Positions 61,678 through 64,000 of a DNA stretch of 64,000 nt are shown piece by piece. The notes under the pieces are model-generated. The model was not told where the DNA came from. It ran no database searches and saw only the letters and a program-made list of their open reading frames with translations. This DNA comes from Longimicrobium sp. GTDB lineage: Bacteria; Gemmatimonadota; Gemmatimonadetes; Longimicrobiales; Longimicrobiaceae. A program made the translations under genes and the position numbers. Position 1 is the first letter of the stretch. Each line of letters opens with the position of its first letter. Where the stretch lies: NCBI GenBank assembly GCA_036389795.1, contig DASVWD010000234.1:42479-106478 (forward strand), given 5' to 3'.

Positions 61678-61862
61678 CGAATCCGCAGGATCGCGCGTAG
61701 ATAGCCGAGGAGCCGGGATGGCTTACGCACCGCCACCCTGCCCAGCCGAGGCCCCCGCTCCGTCGCCGGCGTGATCCCGGCCGCGCGCAATTCATCGTGA
61801 AAGCGCTTTCTCGCCTCCTCGTCCGAGAGGTCGGGCAGATCCGTTTGTGGGTGAGCCGACAC
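61674..61862 (-). CDS. candidate VapB-like antitoxin
   Basis: 62 residues from a GTG at 61862 with a perfect AGGAGG six bases upstream. DLSDEEARKRFHDELRAAGI is a helix, and the C-terminus is short, basic and hydrophobic (RKPSRLLGYLRAILRIR). It does not show a clear AbrB or RHH domain, so the antitoxin role rests on position (upstream of, and overlapping, a PIN toxin) and size. Confidence 0.7.
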   Translation of the reverse strand: MSAHPQTDLPDLSDEEARKRFHDELRAAGITPATERGPRLGRVAVRKPSRLLGYLRAILRIR

Positions 61863-61904
61863 AGGGATCCTCCTGGCGTCCGAAATTCATTCCTCACACT
61901 CTGG

Positions 61905-61933
61905 ACGATAATTCACCCTTCCGGAGCAGTCAA
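61905..61933 (-). promoter_or_regulatory. sigma-70 promoter of the PIN toxin-antitoxin pair
   Basis: Minus strand: TTGACT (61933-61928), 17 bp, TATCGT (61910-61905). It lies 43 bp before the antitoxin start and is the best -35 match in the window. Confidence 0.7.
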
Positions 61934-61992
61934 CCTGGCTGCGAAAACTGGTCCGACTGATGGCCGAATCGGCGCTCAGATATCAAGAAGAA

Positions 61993-62025
61993 GGCGCCGG
62001 CCGCACTCGTTGCGCGACCGGCGTC
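61993..62025 (-). terminator. terminator of the DUF2911 gene
   Basis: Imperfect hairpin GGCGCCGGCCGC / GCGACCGGCGTCC, followed on the minus strand by TTCTTCTT, 25 bp past the stop at 62051. Confidence 0.6.
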
Positions 62026-62050
62026 CTCTGGAGATCGGCAGGCGAACGGC

Positions 62051-63241
62051 TTACTTCACCCGGATCGGGACGAAGGCTTCCGTGTCGTCCCAGGCCAGGC
62101 GCAGGACGGCGGCGCTGGCGCCCGTGGGCTCGAGGCGGATGGTGAACTGCTCCACGGGCGTGGCCAGGCGGCGCGTCTGCATGTCGATGCGGGCCAGGTC
62201 CTGCTCCTGGCTGTACTCCGTCCCCCACTGCCCCGTCTGCCTGTTGACGATCAGCTTCCACCCCTCCTGCGAGGGGAGCGTCCACAGCGTGTACGAGCCG
62301 GCGGGCACCGTCACACCGCCGATCTCCAGGTCGCGCGTGGTGGTGAAGCCGGTGGCCGCGTTGGCGCCCGTGCGCCACACCTGGCCCCACGGCACCACCT
62401 CGCCCATGATGGTGCGGCCGCGCTTGAAGGGGCGCCCGTAGTCCACCGCCAGGTGCGCGCCGCCCAGGTCGGCCACCGCCGAGTCGCGCGGCGAGAGCGG
62501 CCCCACCCCCTGCCCCGCGGCGTCGCGGCGGGCGAACTCGGCGGTCATCCGCTCCACGTCCACGCTGGGCACGCGGGTGACGATGAACTTCTGCGTGCTC
62601 TCCATCCCGTTGAGCCCCAGCAGCCGCCCGCGCGCGTCCACCGCCACCCGCTGCAGGCCGGCGAGGTTGGAGATCTGCCCCGAGTCGGCGCCGAGCCGCA
62701 GCGTGACGGGGTAGGTGGTCGTGTTCCCCGGGGGCACCAGCGTGCCCACCACGCTGTCCGCCCCGGCGGCGCGGGCGCGCATCAGCGCCTGCTCGTAGAT
62801 GGCGTGCGAGAAGCTCACCAGCGGCACCACGAAGCCGGTGGCCGCCAGGGGCACCCGGCGCGTGCTGTCGCCGCGCTGCACCGTGGTGATGGCGCTGTCG
62901 GCGGTGAACTCGGTGGTGATCACGGTGGGCGGCTGGCCGCCGCCGGGCGCGGTGGTGGTGACCTCCAGGCGCGAGATCGACCCGTCGGGCCGGAGCGCGG
63001 CCACGTACGTGCGCACGGCCGTGCGCGGCGAGCGCGACACCACGGTGCCGCTCAGCCGGTCGGCGGTGCGGGTGTAGCGCTCGACGGCCAGCGTGTCGCG
63101 GCCGAGCACGACCACGAACGCGCCGGCCTCTTCCTGCGGTGGCAGATCGCCCGGCCCGCCATCGACCCCGGCCGGGAGCCAGGCGCCGGCGACCGTCGCC
63201 AGCGCCAGCGCGGCGGCGATCCTGACGTTGCGAATGCTCAT
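62051..63241 (-). CDS. DUF2911-domain exported protein
   Basis: 396 residues from the ATG at 63241, with a signal peptide (about 1-25). The first 240 residues are beta-rich and unassigned (a DUF-like repeat with VVLGRDTLAVERYTRT). The C-terminal ~150 residues are DUF2911, with LAVDYGRPFKRGRTI, PWGQVWRTGANAAT and VPAGSYTLWTLP. The function is unknown; the family is common in Bacteroidota and Gemmatimonadota. The upstream extension of the frame lacks a signal peptide and was excluded. Confidence 0.88.
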   Translation of the reverse strand: MSIRNVRIAAALALATVAGAWLPAGVDGGPGDLPPQEEAGAFVVVLGRDTLAVERYTRTADRLSGTVVSRSPRTAVRTYVAALRPDGSISRLEVTTTAPGGGQPPTVITTEFTADSAITTVQRGDSTRRVPLAATGFVVPLVSFSHAIYEQALMRARAAGADSVVGTLVPPGNTTTYPVTLRLGADSGQISNLAGLQRVAVDARGRLLGLNGMESTQKFIVTRVPSVDVERMTAEFARRDAAGQGVGPLSPRDSAVADLGGAHLAVDYGRPFKRGRTIMGEVVPWGQVWRTGANAATGFTTTRDLEIGGVTVPAGSYTLWTLPSQEGWKLIVNRQTGQWGTEYSQEQDLARIDMQTRRLATPVEQFTIRLEPTGASAAVLRLAWDDTEAFVPIRVK

Positions 63242-63386
63242 GGGCAGCAATCCCGTCCGAATGGGTGGTCCTTTTTCGCCGATCGGGAGACGTAAAGTCG
63301 CGCTGAGTGCGTCCGTGCACAAGATTCGCATCGGGCGGCGAGGCGCGGGAGGTACGCGAGCTCGGAACTTCGGGGGATGACGGCGG

Positions 63387-63758
63387 ATGGCGTACGCGCT
63401 GATCGAGTTCACGGAAGCCGGACAGACGAAGGCGACGCTGTGCCGGACGGAGAACGGGCAGCCCACGGGCCCCGACGGGGTGATGGACCCGCTGAGCGCG
63501 TTCATCGAGGAGACGTCGCACCGGCTGCTGGGGCAGGGCTCGCCGGGGGCGCTCTACATGGCGCAGCTCTTCACCGCGCGCGAGCAGGAGGCCGGCCGCC
63601 CGATCCGCGTGGTGGGGGGCAGCGGCCCGCTCGGCATCACCGCCGCCGAGGTCCAGGCGCTCGACGGCGCCGGCTACCATTACCTGGTCACCTTCGGCCC
63701 CGAGGGCGACCGCACCACCCCGCCGTCCGTGCACGTCACGCCGCTGGGGAGGGACTGA
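63387..63758 (+). CDS. hypothetical protein
   Basis: 123 residues (MAYALIEFTEAGQTKATLCR at the start). Two short alpha/beta halves, with no signal peptide and no motif I recognise. A long hairpin of opposed 8-nt arrays begins at the stop codon, probably ending its transcript. Third-position GC is typical of genes in this window, which supports it as real. Confidence 0.65.
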   Translation: MAYALIEFTEAGQTKATLCRTENGQPTGPDGVMDPLSAFIEETSHRLLGQGSPGALYMAQLFTAREQEAGRPIRVVGGSGPLGITAAEVQALDGAGYHYLVTFGPEGDRTTPPSVHVTPLGRD

Positions 63759-63858
63759 AGTACGAGAGTACGGAAGTACGAACGACATCGGGAGCGAAGG
63801 TGCATGGCCGCACCCTCGCCCCCGATGTTCTTCCGTACTCTCGTACTTTCGTACTTCT
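63758..63858. repeat. opposed GTACG-type 8-nt arrays forming a long hairpin
   Basis: AAGTACGAGAGTACGGAAGT units (63758-63783) pair with ACTTCCG/CGTACTCTCG units (63827-63857). The loop is itself a hairpin, ATCGGG...GGTGC with GCACC...CCCGAT. It starts on the last base of the 63387 gene. Confidence 0.88.
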
Positions 63859-63907
63859 TATACCACTTTGCAGAGCATCGTTCGGGTACAGCTTTCTGAT
63901 AAAGCCT

Positions 63908-63985
63908 CACACAGAGGACACAGAGAACACAGAGAAACTTCAATCGCGTCTTCAGTTCCTCCGTGTTCTCTGTGTCCTCTGTGTG
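63908..63985. repeat. CACAGAG inverted repeat
   Basis: 27-bp arms (63908-63934 and 63959-63985) with one mismatch, built of ACACAGAG words. No gene is present between 63759 and the right edge. Confidence 0.88.
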
Positions 63986-64000
63986 ATTCCCAATCTGTTC

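Overview
This is a very GC-rich bacterial chromosome segment. It has densely packed genes, many GTG starts, stop/start overlaps of the GTGA and ATGA type, and many short interspersed repeats between genes. The gene content (Rho, a futalosine-pathway MqnA, TonB-type receptors, Vgb-like propellers, lipoprotein metallopeptidases, DUF2911 and DUF3616 proteins) and the repeat style suggest a Gemmatimonadota bacterium close to Longimicrobium. That placement is inference: the window has no rRNA or other phylogenetic marker apart from rho. I saw no tRNA, rRNA, CRISPR array, prophage or transposase gene.

Layout. 0-8 kb: a secreted gluzincin with a DUF3052 protein, a phosphoribosyltransferase, rho, a minimal histidine kinase, a heme-motif protein and a Vgb-like propeller. 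8.5-10.9 kb: a subtilisin-like protease and a secreted partner, in DNA visibly poorer in GC than its surroundings. 11-24 kb: a DUF485/ActP-type symporter pair, cytidylate-kinase-like protein, mqnA, an NtrC-type regulator coupled to an unknown protein, a VOC protein, a DUF2233 protein, a methyltransferase, and a TPR/TonB-receptor gene coupled to a histidine kinase.

24-35 kb is the most unusual part. A run of minus-strand genes encodes a multi-pass membrane protein, a KAP-like P-loop NTPase with an internal membrane insert, a 432-residue protein I cannot place, a short-chain dehydrogenase and a SIR2-domain protein with a helical-repeat tail. Several overlap by stop/start codons. A second membrane protein (33.5-35.0 kb) shares a rare Asp-Thr repeat with the first. 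SIR2 NADases and KAP NTPases both occur in anti-phage defence, so this is the best candidate for an undescribed system. The SIR2 gene also has its own good promoter.

35-48.5 kb: a thioredoxin-fold protein, DUF3616 and DUF1835 proteins, methyltransferase, trypsin-like lipoprotein, esterase, DUF445 and SWIM zinc-finger proteins, a YIP1-like membrane protein and a PIN toxin-antitoxin pair. 48.6-53 kb: an AttEFGH/MacB-like ABC exporter in which one permease-like gene carries an AttH/CrtC-like domain. 53-64 kb: an O-antigen-ligase-like protein, an Rrf2 (YwnA-like) regulator with shared operators in front of itself and a YwnB-like/VOC pair, two secreted metallopeptidases, an MFS transporter that probably starts at CTG, a second PIN toxin-antitoxin pair and a DUF2911 protein.

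Repeats form a second layer. Four copies of a ~150-bp element keep two hairpins whose stems change on both sides together. Arrays of an 8-nt unit (GTGCGNNA) often sit back to back as long hairpins. A 63-bp repeat occurs twice, a 42-bp GTCATCCCGAGG-type repeat twice plus a variant, and CCCTCTCCC-type hairpins several times. In two places (mqnA and the 19.7-kb kinase) the repeat itself supplies the stop codon of the adjacent gene.
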